From: Halocaridina rubra
Taxonomy: Eukaryota; Arthropoda; Malacostraca; Decapoda; Atyidae
NCBI GenBank assembly: GCA_037179515.1
Contig: JAXCGZ010019192.1
Span: forward strand, 1-64,000
DNA length: 64,000 bases
Direction: 5' to 3'
Position 1 is the stretch's first letter, and the number at the start of each line of letters is the position of its first letter. The notes beneath the pieces were generated by a model. The model searched no databases. It was not told the origin of the DNA and saw only the letters and a list, made by a program, of their open reading frames with translations. Shown here in pieces: positions 1 to 18,859 of the stretch. The translations under genes were made by a program, and so were the position numbers.

Positions 1-209
1 TTCAAGATTAATGTATTGTTAATATTCCTTGGTTCTAAACACTATTCTATCTTACTGCACGAAATTTTAACTTAAATAGTGTCAACTGAGAGAAAAAGAA
101 AACGTATACAATTTGTTCAAAGAAAACGTATATCATACTGTATTCATGGCAAACTTAAAATGAAATACCTGTACAGTATATATATTCTCTACACGCTATT
201 TCCCTATGC
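1..209 (-). repeat. Fragment of X-family internal module
   Basis: Reverse-orientation relative of 59900-60150 and 62125-62360, and same orientation as 16070-16330. Shared landmarks are CCTTGGTTCTAAACA, GAGAGAAAAAGAAAAC and CTCTACACGCTATTTCCC. Non-coding; cut by the window edge on the left and by element M1 on the right. Confidence 0.7.
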
Positions 210-2173
<1,964 letters not shown>

Positions 2174-2196
2174 TATATACTCTATATATGTATATA

Positions 2197-3550
<1,354 letters not shown>

Positions 3551-4077
3551 CTAGTTCTCAGAATAACGCAGAGATAGGTTCTCAGAAGTCACAAGTAAAT
3601 GGAAAATCGCATGAAAAAACGAGTCATTCTCCATAGGAAACAATGATAAAGGGCATAGCTCGTTCCACAACCGTCCATAGACACACTATACCGAAGATAT
3701 AAGATAAGTAAACATATTTTATAAGTATATAGTAAAGCAGAAAGACCTGTAGTTATTTGTATTAACATGCAAATATTGTACAGTATAAAAGATATACAGA
3801 TTTACTGTACAGTAAACAAATTAATGCACTCTATTATGCCTTTGGCAGCAGGCTTGCACTGGGACATGCATGGTGGCCAGACACTCTATACCAAAGATAT
3901 AAGATAAGTAAGACATATTTTATAAGTACATAACAAAGCAAAGAGACCTGTAGTTATTTATATTAACATGCAAATAGTGTACAGTATAAAAGATATGCAG
4001 ATTTACTGTATTGTAAACAAATTAATTCACTCTATTATGCGGTGGGCAACAGGCTTACACTGGGATGTGCATGGTGG

Positions 4078-4282
4078 CCAGGGTTGCCAGATAAAGCGGA
4101 TGTTTTTATTTTCAAATGTGTGGTACATTTTAAGATATATATTGATTATAAGATGGTAGTACATACTGTAATTTAAATAAAAATGTACTCCATCTTTTAA
4201 GATACTTGAAATAACTTATCAGCTTACGTGTATGTTTTTTATATATATCATTTCTCTCATTCATCTATTCTGGCAACACTGG
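4078..4282. mobile_element. Small MITE Q1, ~205 bp
   Basis: Bounded by CCAGGGTTGCCAGA and its near inverse TCTGGCAACACTGG, giving a ~14-bp TIR. It interrupts X2 sequence that is continuous in other X copies (GCATGGTGG...GGTGAG). A second copy, Q2, is in X4. No ORF. Confidence 0.7.
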
Positions 4283-4672
4283 GTGTTGGTGAGGACGAGG
4301 ATGCATACGTTTTGTCACACTTCCGTATCAGCTGATGCACCCTCACATGCTATTTCCCTGATGATATTATATTAAAAATATGTTTTCTGTTTGTTCTTAA
4401 TGCTTTTTTTTTCAGTTTTCTTCGTAATATCCGATAGCATTAAGCGGTAGAAGAGGAGTAGGATGTGGGAAAATGAACCTCTATCGGCAAATGTTTTGCT
4501 ACTTCTGTATCAGCTGATGCACACGCTATTTCCCTGACGATATTATATTGTTAATATGTTTGCTGTTTGTTCATAATTCTTTTTTGAATTTTCTTCATAA
4601 TATCCAATCGCATTAAGAGGTAGAAGAGGAGGAGGATGACGGAAAAGTGCCTCCGAAGCGGTCGAGTTTTAA

Positions 4673-4675
<3 letters not shown>

Positions 4676-4737
<62 letters not shown>
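4676..4737. repeat. Poly(A) run, 62 bp
   Basis: Uninterrupted A tract in the centre of X2, at the position where sister copies have a T/A-rich stretch before GGCGTTATTCGCG. Probably expanded in place; no LINE body is attached. Confidence 0.9.
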
Positions 4738-4741
<4 letters not shown>

Positions 4742-5299
4742 CATGGGCATTATTCGCGAATTTCGTATTTTTTTACTATTATTTTTTGGTTCCCACGCAT
4801 CCTCCTCCTCTTCTACCGCTTAATGTGATCGGATATTATGGAGAGAATGGAAAAGAAGCATTAAGAACAAACAGCAAACAAACTTGCCATATAATATCAT
4901 CAGGGACAGAGCGTGCGAGAGCAAAAACGTTTCCAGATAGAGGTTTGTTCTCCCGCATCCTCATGCTCACCGCCACCATGCATGTCCCAGTGTATGGCTG
5001 TTGCCCACCGCATAATAGAGTTCATTAATTTGTTTACTGTACAGGAAACCTGTATATCTTTTATACTCTACACTATTTGCATGTTAATATAAATAACTAC
5101 AAGTCTTTCTGCTTTATGTGCTTATAAAATATGTTTTACTTATCTCATATCATTGGCATAGTGTGTCTATGTACGGTTGTGAAACGAATCTATGTCCATT
5201 ATCATTGTTTCTTATGGAAAATAGTTATTAAATTACGCAATTTTCATAGTACCCTTCACTTCTGAGAACTTATCTTTGCGTTATTTAAAGAACTAGGTG

Positions 5300-5577
<278 letters not shown>

Positions 5578-6435
5578 ATTACCTAATTGTGATTACCTAA
5601 TTGTGTTTACGGGAAAGAGCCCAAAGCTCGTATCTTCCCGTCTCCTGATCGGTTCCATTTTTAGACTTAGTGATACTTATCATACCTGTCCTTAAAACTA
5701 TGGATTGAGGTAGCATTAACTACCTCCTCGCTTAGCGAATTCCAATTATCAACTACTCTTACACTGAAAAAGTATTTCCTTACATCCTGCAAACAAGTTT
5801 TCTTCCGAAGCTTCAAACTATGACCTCTAGTTCTAGAGCCAGCCATATCGAAATATCGATCCCTATCCACTCTATCATAACCATGAAGGAATTTAAAGAC
5901 TGTCACCATATCCCCCCTTACTCTTCTAGCTTCGAGTGATGGCAAGTCTAATTCCCTCAGCCTCTCATCATAACCGAGATTGCGTATTTCTGGCACCAGT
6001 TTTGTGGCATGTCTTTGAACTTTTTCAAGCTTAGCTATGTGCTTTTTCAAGTGCGGATTCCAAAAGGGGGCTGCATATTCGAGTTTTGGCCTCACATAGG
6101 TTACATAAATATTTCTGAACATTTCCTTGTCCATGTGCCTGAAGGCTACCCTTACATTTGATAAGAATGCATATGCTGCCCTTACTACGCCATTTATATG
6201 TATTTCTGGAGACAAATCTGCCAATATGTTTACTCCTAGATCTCTCTCATTTTCTGTCTCCTGAAGTTGTACTCCAGCCACCGAGTAGTCAAGCTTGGGC
6301 CTTCTTGCACTTGTACCCATTCTCATTACCTTACATTTTGAGGTATTGAATTTCATTAGCCACTTTTCTGACCACTCATGCAGATTATTTAGATCCTCCT
6401 GAAGTTCTCTACCATTGTTCTCTACCATTGTTCTC

Positions 6436-6437
<2 letters not shown>
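5578..6437 (-). pseudogene. CR1-type LINE 3' fragment (CR1-a)
   Basis: The reverse strand stays open for ~256 codons (6437 to 5667). It encodes the tail of a CR1-clade reverse transcriptase downstream of the catalytic YADD: FNTSKCKVMRMG, ENERDLGVNI, YVRPKLEYAAPFWNPH, RRVRGDMVTVFKFLHGYD and VVDNWNSLSEEVVNA. The polymerase core and endonuclease are absent, as in typical 5'-truncated CR1 copies. The 3' tail carries two copies of CACAATTAGGTAAT and joins a (GTAT)n tract; the same microsatellite lies at the other edge, so it seems to have landed in a tetranucleotide repeat. Cannot be functional alone. Confidence 0.85.
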
Positions 6438-6566
<129 letters not shown>

Positions 6567-6729
6567 ATCCCCCCCTTATCGCGGTAGTTCGGTTCCGGGA
6601 CCCGGCGCGAGACAGGAAAACCGCGAAGTAGGATCAGCCTATATGTACATAGATATTTTAATTTATTTTTACGTTTACACTGTATAAACCCTCCCTGTAC
6701 TGTTAACAAACCACCCTTTACTTCATAAA

Positions 6730-7390
6730 TAACAGCATGCAACGTAAATTTATATGAAAGTGATAGATAAAATTACGGTGAATGAAGTGGTAATTACATG
6801 ACACTCATGTACATAGGTATTTTACTATTATTTTTACATTTACGTACTGTATAAACCCTCCCTGCAATGTTAAAAAAACACCCTTTACATTATAAATAAC
6901 AGCAAGCAACGTAAATTTTTATGAAAGTGATAGGAAAACTTAGCGTGAATGAGGTGATGATGACGTGACATACATAGGTATTATACAATTATTTTTACGT
7001 TTACGTACTGTATAAACCCTCCCTGCACTGTTAAAAAAACACCCTTTACATTATAAATAACAGCATGCAACGTAAATTTACATGAAAGTGATAGATAAAA
7101 TTACGGTGAATGAGGTGGTAATTACATGACATACTCATGTACATAGGTATTTTGCAATTATTTTTAAGTTTACGTACTGTATAAACCCTCCCTGCACTGT
7201 TAAAAAAACACCCTTTACATTATAAATAACAGCAAACAACGTACGTTTACATGAAAGTGATAGATAAAATTACGGTGAATGAAGTGGTAATTACATGACA
7301 TACTCATGTACATGGGTATTTTACAATTATTATAAATAACAGCATGCAACGTAAATTTATATGTACGTGATAGGCAAACTTACCGTGAAT
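6730..7390. repeat. T1 left subterminal array, ~165-bp unit
   Basis: About four copies of a unit with landmarks GCAACGTAAATTTA, GAAAGTGATAG, GACATACTCATGTACATAGG, TGTATAAACCCTCCCTGCAC and ACACCCTTTACATTATAAA. It lies on the 3' side of the transposase. The same unit is in T2, T4, T5, T6, T7 and T8. Confidence 0.8.
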
Positions 7391-7493
7391 GAGATGATGA
7401 TGATCTTTCTTGACCCCGGAGGAAATTATTTCGCAGCCAATAAAAGCTTTACGGCTGCTTTTTGGGGGAGAAGAACATGGTAATGGGGAGTTG

Positions 7494-9208
7494 CTATCGC
7501 TGTTTCTTTATTTGTTGGAAGATGGTATGGTAAGTAATCATGGCATCGTCAAGAAAATTACAGGAGGTCACTGAACGAACCATATTATCGTCATATTCCT
7601 GCGAGAGTTGTTGAAGTGCTTTAAAATGTTCATTCACGGCTGCCAAACGTTCGAGTGTAAGGCCAGGTTCTTCATTTTCTTTGTGCGTTTCCTCAAGTTC
7701 TTCCATTTCTTCACTCGCTGATTTCGTCATTGCTTCCAAGTCCTCATCAGTCAAAGGCTGCGAGTGGCAGTCAGTCAGTTCATTCACATCTTCGGGAGTC
7801 ATATATTTAAAGCCTTCTCCTCTTAGCAATGCAGCCAACTTCACAGCTTTCGCAACTGCTGCCTTCTGCACTTCGTTAGGAGCAAATCCCTTGTAGTCGT
7901 GGATGACTTCGGGCCACAGTTTCTTCCAGCTGGCATTGATTGTGGCCGCCGACTTCATCTCTTTGATTGCTTTCTGAATATTTTGTAGGCATGTGGCAAT
8001 CGTGTAATTACGCCAGTATGTCTTCATTGAGAAGTCTTTGTCCGAATCCATGGCTTCAACAAGGTTTGCCAGGGCATTTCGTGTGTAGAGGGCCTTGAAC
8101 GCACGAATAACGCCTTGATCTATAGGCTGAATCAGTGACGTCGTATTCGGTGGCAGGAACTCAACTTGAACACCGTCATATTGGAGATCGGTTGCGTGGC
8201 CACCAGCATTATCCATCAAAAGAATTACTTTAAATTCAAGGCTTTTTTCCGCAAGATAAAGTTTTACCTTAGGGATAAACCATTGGTGAAACCAGTCCGA
8301 TGAGAGGCTTTTCGTGATCCATGCTTTAGGGTTATGCATCCAATACACTGGCAGCAGATTCTTCTTATTGTTCTTCAAAGCCCTAGGGTTCTTTGACTTG
8401 TAGATAAGCCTGGGCTTTAACATGAAGCCTGCACATGATAAGGGTAATGCGATATATGTGCTCTTTAAATCCCGGGGCTTTAGCTTCGTCCTTGAAGAGA
8501 AATGTGCGATATGGCATTGTCTTCCAAAATAAGCCAGTCTCATCCATGTTGAAGACTTGCTCAGGAACATATTCCCCTTCGGCGATAATTTTCTTGAAGT
8601 CGTTCGTGACGTAATTTTTTTGCAGCAGCTGTATCTGCAGAGGCAGCTACACCATGCACTGAAACGCTTTTTAGGCCATAGCGTTTTTGAAATTTGAAGA
8701 ACCATCCCTTGCCAGCAACGAACGGTTGTATCCTTGATGGAGAATTGCTGGAGGGTTGTTGTGGGTCGTCGATATCTTCTTCTCTCTCCTCCTCTCCACG
8801 GTCGCCACTGTTGTCATCGGGTTCATTTGTTGCGAATGTCTCGTACAGCTTCTTCGCCTTTGTTTGTATGATATTGGTGTCTAAGCTGATTTTTTTCTTT
8901 CTGCAATCAGCAATCCACAGGGCCAAAGCAGCTTCCATCCGCACTACTGCCTTATTGCGGGATGTTACGACCCTCTTCGCTGATTTATCAAAAGAAGTGC
9001 TAGCTGTTTTCCTGATATTTGCCTCGTCCTTTTTGATGTAACAAACAGTAGATTCATTGAGGCCATAATAGCAGCTGACATCCACAAACCTTTTTCCTTC
9101 TTTCAACATATCTAAGAGTTTCACTTTATCTACAATGGTTAACATATTCCTTTGCCGTTTAGGCTGACTACCAGAAGCCTTAGAAGGTGAAGGACGTTTG
9201 GGAGGCAT
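7494..9208 (-). pseudogene. Tigger-type transposase of T1, frameshifted
   Basis: Starts at MPPKRPSPSK (ATG at 9208). Domains in order: CENP-B-like N-terminal helix-turn-helix (TIVDKVKLLDMLKEGKRF, NESTVCYIKKDEANIRKTAS), a second CENP-B/Tc5-type HTH (RMEAALALWIADCRKKK), then the DDE endonuclease with NMDETG, LLMDNAGGHA and QPIDQGVIRAFKA supplying the three acidic positions. Breaks against the T8 copy: an extra A in a run near 8620, and a short deletion near 8435, leave the middle in another frame; CAG has become TAG at 7494, removing the last ~15 residues. It would bind the element ends and cut and rejoin DNA in the nucleus if intact. Clearly inactive. Confidence 0.9.
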
Positions 9209-9429
9209 TACAAAGGTTAAATTACGCGTGAAAACACAATCACAAGCAAAACGTATTAATAAGCACAACGCGAACGGCGCACACGTGAGTTAGACTGAGC
9301 GAATGAGGCGGCACATTGGAAATTGGAGGGAAAAGCAAACTGCAATGAAAAAGCAAATCAGACCCCATGACACAGAGCATATTGAAAAACAATTCTGTGA
9401 TTCGTCGTCTCCCGACCTTTCAGCCAATT

Positions 9430-10130
9430 GCAGTCCATGAACTATCTAACGTAGGTGAGAGCCTTTTCATTTTCCGAAACGCTGATAGCGGTATCGTATT
9501 TTACATGGTGCAATACTGTTAGTACTTTATGTTTTTTATTATTTTTTACTGTTTTATTATTCTTAGGCTAGGAAATACTTGTTTTATCAATAAAATAATG
9601 AAAATTTTAATATTCACTAGGTCACGTAGGTGAGAGCCTTTGCGTTTTCCGAAACGTGATATGGGTATCGTATTTTTCATGGTGCAATACTGTTAGTACT
9701 GTATTTATGTTTTTTACTATTTTTTACTGTTTTATTATTCTTAGGCTAGGAAATACTTGTTTTATCAATAAAATAATTAAAATTTTAATATTCCCTAGAT
9801 CACGTAGGTGAGAGCCTTTGCATTTTCCGAAACACTGATACCGGTATCGTATTTTACGTGGTGCAATACTGTTAGTATTTATGTTTTTTAGTATTTTTTA
9901 CTGTTTTATTATTCTTAGGCTAAGAAATACGTTTTTTTTATCAATAAAATCATGAAACTATTGGAAATATAAATATATATGCTAGCTCATATAGCTGCAA
10001 CCCCAATATATTGTACGCTATCGGACACTATTTCGCATGGTGCAATACTGTTAGTTATATCTAAATTTTTACTATTTTTTAGTTTTATTATTCGTAGGCT
10101 GGGAAATAATTTTTTTTTATCAATTAAATA
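9430..10130. repeat. T1 right subterminal array, ~175-bp unit
   Basis: Three to four copies upstream of the transposase start, each with CACGTAGGTGAGAGCCTTT, TTTTCCGAAACG, GGTATCGTATTTTAC, TGGTGCAATACTGTTAGTA and TTATTCTTAGGCTAGGAAAT. Unrelated to the left array. The last unit has diverged (CTAGCTCATATAGCTGC). Confidence 0.8.
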
Positions 10131-10297
10131 ATGAAATTTGTTTTTATTTCAATAAAAAAATGAAAATACTGAAAATTTTTATTTTTTCAATATTTTAATA
10201 TTTTTGCGTATACCCTAAAAATAAGATAATAATTAAAAAAAAAAACTGCAATACAGTGAGAACGCGAACCAAGAAACGCGATACAGCGGGGGGAATA

Positions 10298-11776
<1,479 letters not shown>

Positions 11777-11866
<90 letters not shown>
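11777..11866. repeat. (TA)n microsatellite
   Basis: About 90 bp of TA between the identical right ends of T2 and T3, which face each other. Confidence 0.95.
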
Positions 11867-11869
<3 letters not shown>

Positions 11870-13417
11870 TGATCCTTCGTGGTATCACGTTTTTTGGCTC
11901 GCGATTTCGCTGTACCTTAATTTGTTTTGGCAATTTTTTTTTTTTTTGGGGGGGGGGGTATATACAAAAATATTAAAATATTAAAAAAAAAATTTTCAGT
12001 ATTTTCATTTTTTTTATTGATAAAACATATTTCATTATTTAATTGATAAAAAAAATTTATTTCCCAGCCTACGAATAATAAAACAGTAAAAATTAGTAAA
12101 AAACATAAATTTATATATACAGTATATAACTTACAGTATTGCATCATGCGAAATAGTGTCCGATAGCGTACAATGTATTGAGGTCGTAGCTATGTGAGCT
12201 AGCATATATATTTATATTTCCAGTAGTTTCATGATGTTATTGATAAAAAAAACGTATTTCTTAGCCTAAGAATAATAAAACAGTAAAAAATAGTAAAAAA
12301 CATAAATACTAACAGTATTGCACCATGTAAAATACGATACCAGTATCAGCGTTTCGGAAAACGCAAAGGTGACCTAGTGAATATTAAAATTTTCATTATT
12401 TTATTGATAAAACAAGTATTTTCTAGCCTAAGAGTAATAAAACAGTACAAAATAGTAAAAAACATAAATTTAGATATATAACTCACAGTATTGCATCATG
12501 TGAAATAGTGTCCGATGGCGTACAATGTATTGGGGTCACACCTATGTGAGCTAGCATATATATTAAAATTTCCAGTAGTTTCTTGATTTTATTGATAAAA
12601 AAACATATTTCTTAGCCTATGAATAATAAAACAGTAAAAAATAGTAAAAAAACATAAATGCTAACAGTATTGCAACATGTAAAATACGATACCGCTATCA
12701 GCTTTTCGGACAAAGGCTTGCACCATCTTCCATTGTCTCGCCTCACTCGTTCAGTTTAACTCATGTGTGCGCCATTCACGTTGTGCTTATTAATACGTTT
12801 TGCTTGTGATTTTTTTACTCGCATATTTTAACTTTTGCAATGCCTCCCAAGCATCCTTCATCTTCTAAGGCTTCTTGTATTGAGCCTAAGCGGTAAAGGA
12901 AAATGTTAACCATAACAGATAAGGTGAAACTCTTAGATATGTTGAAAGAAGGAAAAAGGTTTACGGCTGTCGGCTGCTAATTTGGCCTTAATGAATAACA
13001 GCCGTAAAGCTGTTATTGGCTGCGGAATAATTTCCTCTGGCGTCTACAAACTCATTACCACCTCATTCATGGTAAGTTTACCTATCACGTACATATAAAT
13101 TTACGTTGCATGCTGCTATTTATAAAAAAAAGGGTGATTCTTTAACAGTGCAGGGAGGGTTTATACAGTAAACGTAAAAATAATTGTAAAATACCTAAGT
13201 ACATGAGTATGTCATATAAATTTACGCTTGCATGCTGTTATTTATGAAGTAAAGGGTGGTTTGTTAACAGTACAGGGAGGGTTTATACTGTTTATACAGT
13301 GTAAACGTAAAAATAAATTAAAATATCTATGTACATATAGGCTGATCCTGCTCCGCGATTCTCCTTTCTCGTGCCCGGTCCCGGAACCGAATCTTCGCGA
13401 TAATTGAAGGAACACTG
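11867..13417 (+). mobile_element. Tigger deletion derivative T3, inverted
   Basis: Starts CAGTGATCCTTCG and ends GAAGGAACACTG, opposite in orientation to T1, T2 and T4. It keeps ~175-bp units at the left and ~165-bp units at the right, with a remnant of the transposase N-terminus between. It has a G run of 11 at ~11947. Confidence 0.85.
12840..13070 (+). pseudogene. T3 transposase remnant
   Basis: ATG at 12840 begins MPPKHPSSSKASC. A CAA-to-TAA change stops it after the KR, and a second stop follows within the HTH (LLDMLKEGKRFTAVG then TAA). After ~12990 the sequence jumps to the 3' end of the gene (ACAGCCGTAAAGC...GGAATAATTTCC), so the catalytic domain is deleted. Inactive. Confidence 0.85.
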
Positions 13418-13607
<190 letters not shown>

Positions 13608-13875
13608 AGCACATTAAATATGCGAAAACATGAATAATTTTTTACCCCGACCGGGACTCGAACCTAGGACTTATAATTACTAAGTCAAGGCGCTACCTAC
13701 TACACACCACAGAAAGTATAAAAAGGAATCCAACCTTATGGCCCATATCTGCTATACTTAGGGATGAACGCATTCTATCTGAATGCCACTATGTTCTTAT
13801 TACAGATTCCCCAACCTCACTCGTGGCTTCATTTTTAGCATTTAATTCAATTCCCAATCTCATTCGGGTCATACA
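13608..13875 (-). mobile_element. tRNA-derived SINE-B copy S1
   Basis: Reverse strand contains a tRNA-like head with B box GGTTCGAGTCCCGGTCGGG and an A-box region of the GTGTAGTAGGTAGCG type, then a body with TATAGCAGATAT and CATTCAGATAGAATGCG. It is flanked by an exact 11-bp duplication ATAACCAAGCA (13597-13607 and 13876-13886), direct evidence of retroposition. Pol III promoter boxes are expected to be internal. Confidence 0.88.
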
Positions 13876-13883
13876 ATAACCAA

Positions 13884-14008
<125 letters not shown>

Positions 14009-15037
14009 CAGTGTTCCCTCCATTATCGCAAGGGTTCGGTTCCGTGACCCGGCGCGAGACAGGAAAATCGCAGAGTAGGATCAGCCTATATGTACATAGA
14101 TATTTTAATTTATTTTTACGTTTACACCGTATAAACTGTGTAAACCCTCCCTGTACTGTTAACAAGCCACCCTTTACTTCATAAATAACAGCATGCAAGC
14201 GTAAAATTATATAACATACTCATGTACATAAGTATTTTACAATTATTTTTACGTTTACTGTATAAACCCTCCCTGCACTGTTAAAAGACCTCCCTTTACT
14301 TTATAAATAACAGCATGCAATGTAAATTTATATGTACATGATAGGTAAACTTACCTTATCTGTTATAGTTAACATTTTCCTTTTGCCGCTTAGGCTCACT
14401 ACAAGAAGCCTTAGAAGATGAAGGATGCTTGGGAGAGGCATTGCAAAGGTTAAAATATGCGAGTAAAAAAATCACAAGCAAAACGTGTTAATAAGCACAA
14501 CGTGAACGGCGCACACGTGAGTTAGACTGAATGAGCCTTTGTCCGAAACACTGATAGCGGTATTGTATTTTACCTGTTGCAATACTGTTAGTATTTATGT
14601 TTTTTACTATTTTTTACTGTTTTATTATTCTTAGGCTAAGAAATATTTTTTTTTTTTATAAAATTGTGAATTTACTTAAAACATAAATATATATGCTGGC
14701 TCACGTAGCTGCGACCCCAATACATTGTACGCTATCGGACACTATTTCGCATGATGCAATACTGTGAGTTATACTGTATGTTCGTATATCTAAATATATG
14801 TTTTTCACTATTTTTTACTGTTTTATTATTTGTAGGCTGGGAAATAAATTTTTTTTATCAATTAGATAATGAAATATGTTTTTTTCAATAAAAAAATGAA
14901 AATATTGAGAATTTTTACTTTTTTAATATTTTAATATTTTTGCATATACCCAAATAAAAAAAAATAATTTGCCCAAAAAAAACCCGTTGTACAGTGATAA
15001 CGCGAGCCAAGAAACGCAATCCAGCGAAGGATCACTG
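14009..15037 (-). mobile_element. Tigger non-autonomous element T4, 1.03 kb
   Basis: CAGTGTTCCCTCCATTATCG...GGATCACTG. Two left units pass at ~14355 straight into the N-terminal transposase segment (AACTTACC then TTATCTGTTATAG). T6 has the same junction and almost the same length (~1.02 kb once its insertion is removed), so T4 and T6 descend from one deleted founder. Confidence 0.85.
14355..14441 (-). pseudogene. T4 transposase N-terminal stub
   Basis: About 29 codons matching MP-KHPSSSKAS..EPKR...LTITDKV, with an added GA after the second codon that breaks the frame. Only the start of the first HTH remains. Confidence 0.8.

Positions 15038-15471
<434 letters not shown>

Positions 15472-15557
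<86 letters not shown>
15472..15557. repeat. (TA)n microsatellite
   Basis: About 85 bp of TA with one slip. Confidence 0.95.
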
Positions 15558-15561
<4 letters not shown>

Positions 15562-17138
15562 AGTTCTCAGAATAACGCCCAGATAGGTTCTCAGAAGTGA
15601 CGGGTAAATGGAAAATCGCATGAAAAAACAAGTCATTTTCCGTAGGTATGCCTTATATATAAGATAAGTAAAACATATTTTATTAGTTCATAACAAAGCA
15701 GAAAGACCTGTAGTTATTTAGATTAACATGCAAATAGTGTACAGTATATAAGATATACAGATCTACTGTACGGTAAATGAATTAATGCACTCTATTATGC
15801 GGTGGGCAACAGGCATACACTGGGACGTGCATGTGGTGGTAAGCACGAGGATGCAAATATTTTGCCGCTTCCATATCAGCAGATGCACCCTCGCACACTA
15901 TTTCCCTGACGATATTATATTGAAAATATGTTTGCTGTTTGTTCTTAATGCTTTTTTTTAATTTTCTTTATAATATCTGATTGCATTAAGCGGTAGAACA
16001 GGAGGAAGATGCGGGAGAACGAACCCTATCGGCAAACATTTTGCCGCTTCCGTATCAGCTGATGCTTATCACAATTCAGGCACAATATCTTACTCATAAA
16101 ATATTTATTTACTCACTCTATTTGGGGTTTATCTAATTTTCAAAATTATAGTATGTATTATTAATATGCCTTGGTTCTAAACATATTTCTATCTTCTTTA
16201 CATATCGACCGTGTTGCACGAAATCTAAACGTAAATAAAGTCAGCTGAGAGAAAAAGAAAACTACAATTCGTTACAAAGAAAACGTATATCGGGGAAGCT
16301 TAAATGAAATATATATATTCTCTACACGCTATATCCCTGGCAATATTATATCGAAAATTTGTTTGCTGTTTGTTCTTAATGCTTTTTTCAATTTTCTTCA
16401 TAATATTCGATCGCAGGAAGTGGTAGAAGAGGAGGAGAATGCGGGAGAACGAACCTCTATCGGCAATCGTTTTGTCACACTTCTGTATCAGCTGATGCAC
16501 CCTCGCACGCTATTTCCTTGACGATATTTTATCGGAAATATGTTTGCTGTTTGTTCTTAATGCTTTTTTTCAATTTTCTTCATAATATCCGATCGCATTA
16601 GGTGGTAGAAGTAGAGGATGATGCGGGAGAGTAAACCTCATCAGCAAACGCTTGGTCACACTTCCGTATCATCTGATGCACCTTTGCACGCTATTTCCCT
16701 GATGATATTATATCTAAAATTTGTTTGCTGTTTGTTCTTAATGCTTTTTTCAATTTTCTTCATAATATTCGATAGCATTAAGCGGTAGAAGAAGAGGAGG
16801 ATGCGGGAGAACGATCCTCTATCGGCAAACGTTTTGCTACATCCGTATCAGCTGATGCTCCCTCACACGCTATTTCCCTGATGATATTATATTGATAATG
16901 TGTTTGCTGTTTGTTCTTAATGCTTTTTTTCCAATTTGCTTCGTAATATCCGATCACATTACGTGGTAGAAGAGGATGAGGATGGCGAAAAAGTGCCTCC
17001 AAGGCGGTCGATTTTTTTACTAAAATGAAACTGTTTTTTCGAATTTTTATGGTTGGGCGTTATTCTCGAATTTTGTATTTTTTTACTATTATCTGTAAGG
17101 GGCGTTATTGCAATTTCGCTGTTAAAAAAACGATCAAA
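15558..17138 (+). mobile_element. Family X element X3
   Basis: L end ACCTAGTTCTCAGAATAACG, the unique block, then ~178-bp repeats interrupted by the 16070-16330 module also seen at 1-209 and 59900-60150. The R end (GGCGTTATTCTCGAATTTTG...GATCAAAG) lacks its last bases, eroded into (TA)n. It faces X4 head-to-head, repeating the X1a/X1b layout. Confidence 0.65.
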
Positions 17139-17240
<102 letters not shown>

Positions 17241-18239
17241 CTTGTTCCTTTTTTCCTCATATTGTTTAACCTCGAAATTGAAATTGTTTTCGGTTTTATG
17301 TCACGAACTACCTTTTCAACTAATTGCTAGGACAGTTGCCTTCATGCGAAGGACTTGTTTTGGCAGATGTAATCGTTACCCTAATACAAAATTCGCGAGT
17401 AACACCCATGCAAAGGAATTAGAAAAATTTTTTTTGTTTCAGTAAACAATCGACTGCCTCGGAGGCACTTTTCCGCCATCCTCCTGTCTTCTACCACTTA
17501 ATGAGTTTGGATATTAAGAAAAAAATTGAAAAAAGCATTAAGAACAAACAGTTAGCATATTTTCAATGTAATATCGTCAGGGAAATGGCGTGTGAGGGTG
17601 CATCAGCTGATACGGAAGTAGCAAAACGTTTGCATCCTCGTTCTCACCGCCATCGTCAGTGTTGCCAGAATAGATGAATGAGAGAAATTATAAATATAAA
17701 AAATATACATGCAAGCTTGTAAGGTCTTTCAAGTATCTTATATATGAAGTACATTTTTATGTAAATTACAGTACTACCATCATGTAATTAAAATATACAC
17801 CTAGTTCTCAGAATAACGCCTAGATATGTTCTCAGAAGTGTCGGGTAAATGGAAAATCGCGTGAAAAAACGAGGCATTTTCTATAGGAAACAATGATAAA
17901 GGGCATAGATACGTTCCAAACCTTACATAGACACACCATTCCAAAGATATAAGATAAGTAAAAAACATATTTTATTACTACATAGCAAAGTAGAAAGCCC
18001 TGTATCTATTTTTAAGAGGATACAAAAGATATTCATATTCACTTTACAGCTAGAAATTAACATACATTACTGTACTGTACTCTATTATGCAGTGGGCAAC
18101 AGTCATACAGTACACTGGGACATGCATGGTGGTCATGAGCAAGTAACTTAGGCGGTAGCAGAGGAGGAGGATGCTGGAGAACGAACCTCTATCTGCAAAT
18201 GTAAACAAAGATAAAATAAAATTTATAAATAACCTAAGC

Positions 18240-18694
<455 letters not shown>

Positions 18695-18859
18695 TGTTGC
18701 CTCACTTATCGCGGTAGTTCGGTTCCGGGACCCGGCGCGAACCAGGAAATCAGCGAAGTAGGATCAGCCTATATGTACATAGATATTTTAATATATTTTT
18801 ACGTTTACACTATAAACTGTCCCTGTACTGTTAACATACCACCCTTTACTTCATAGATA

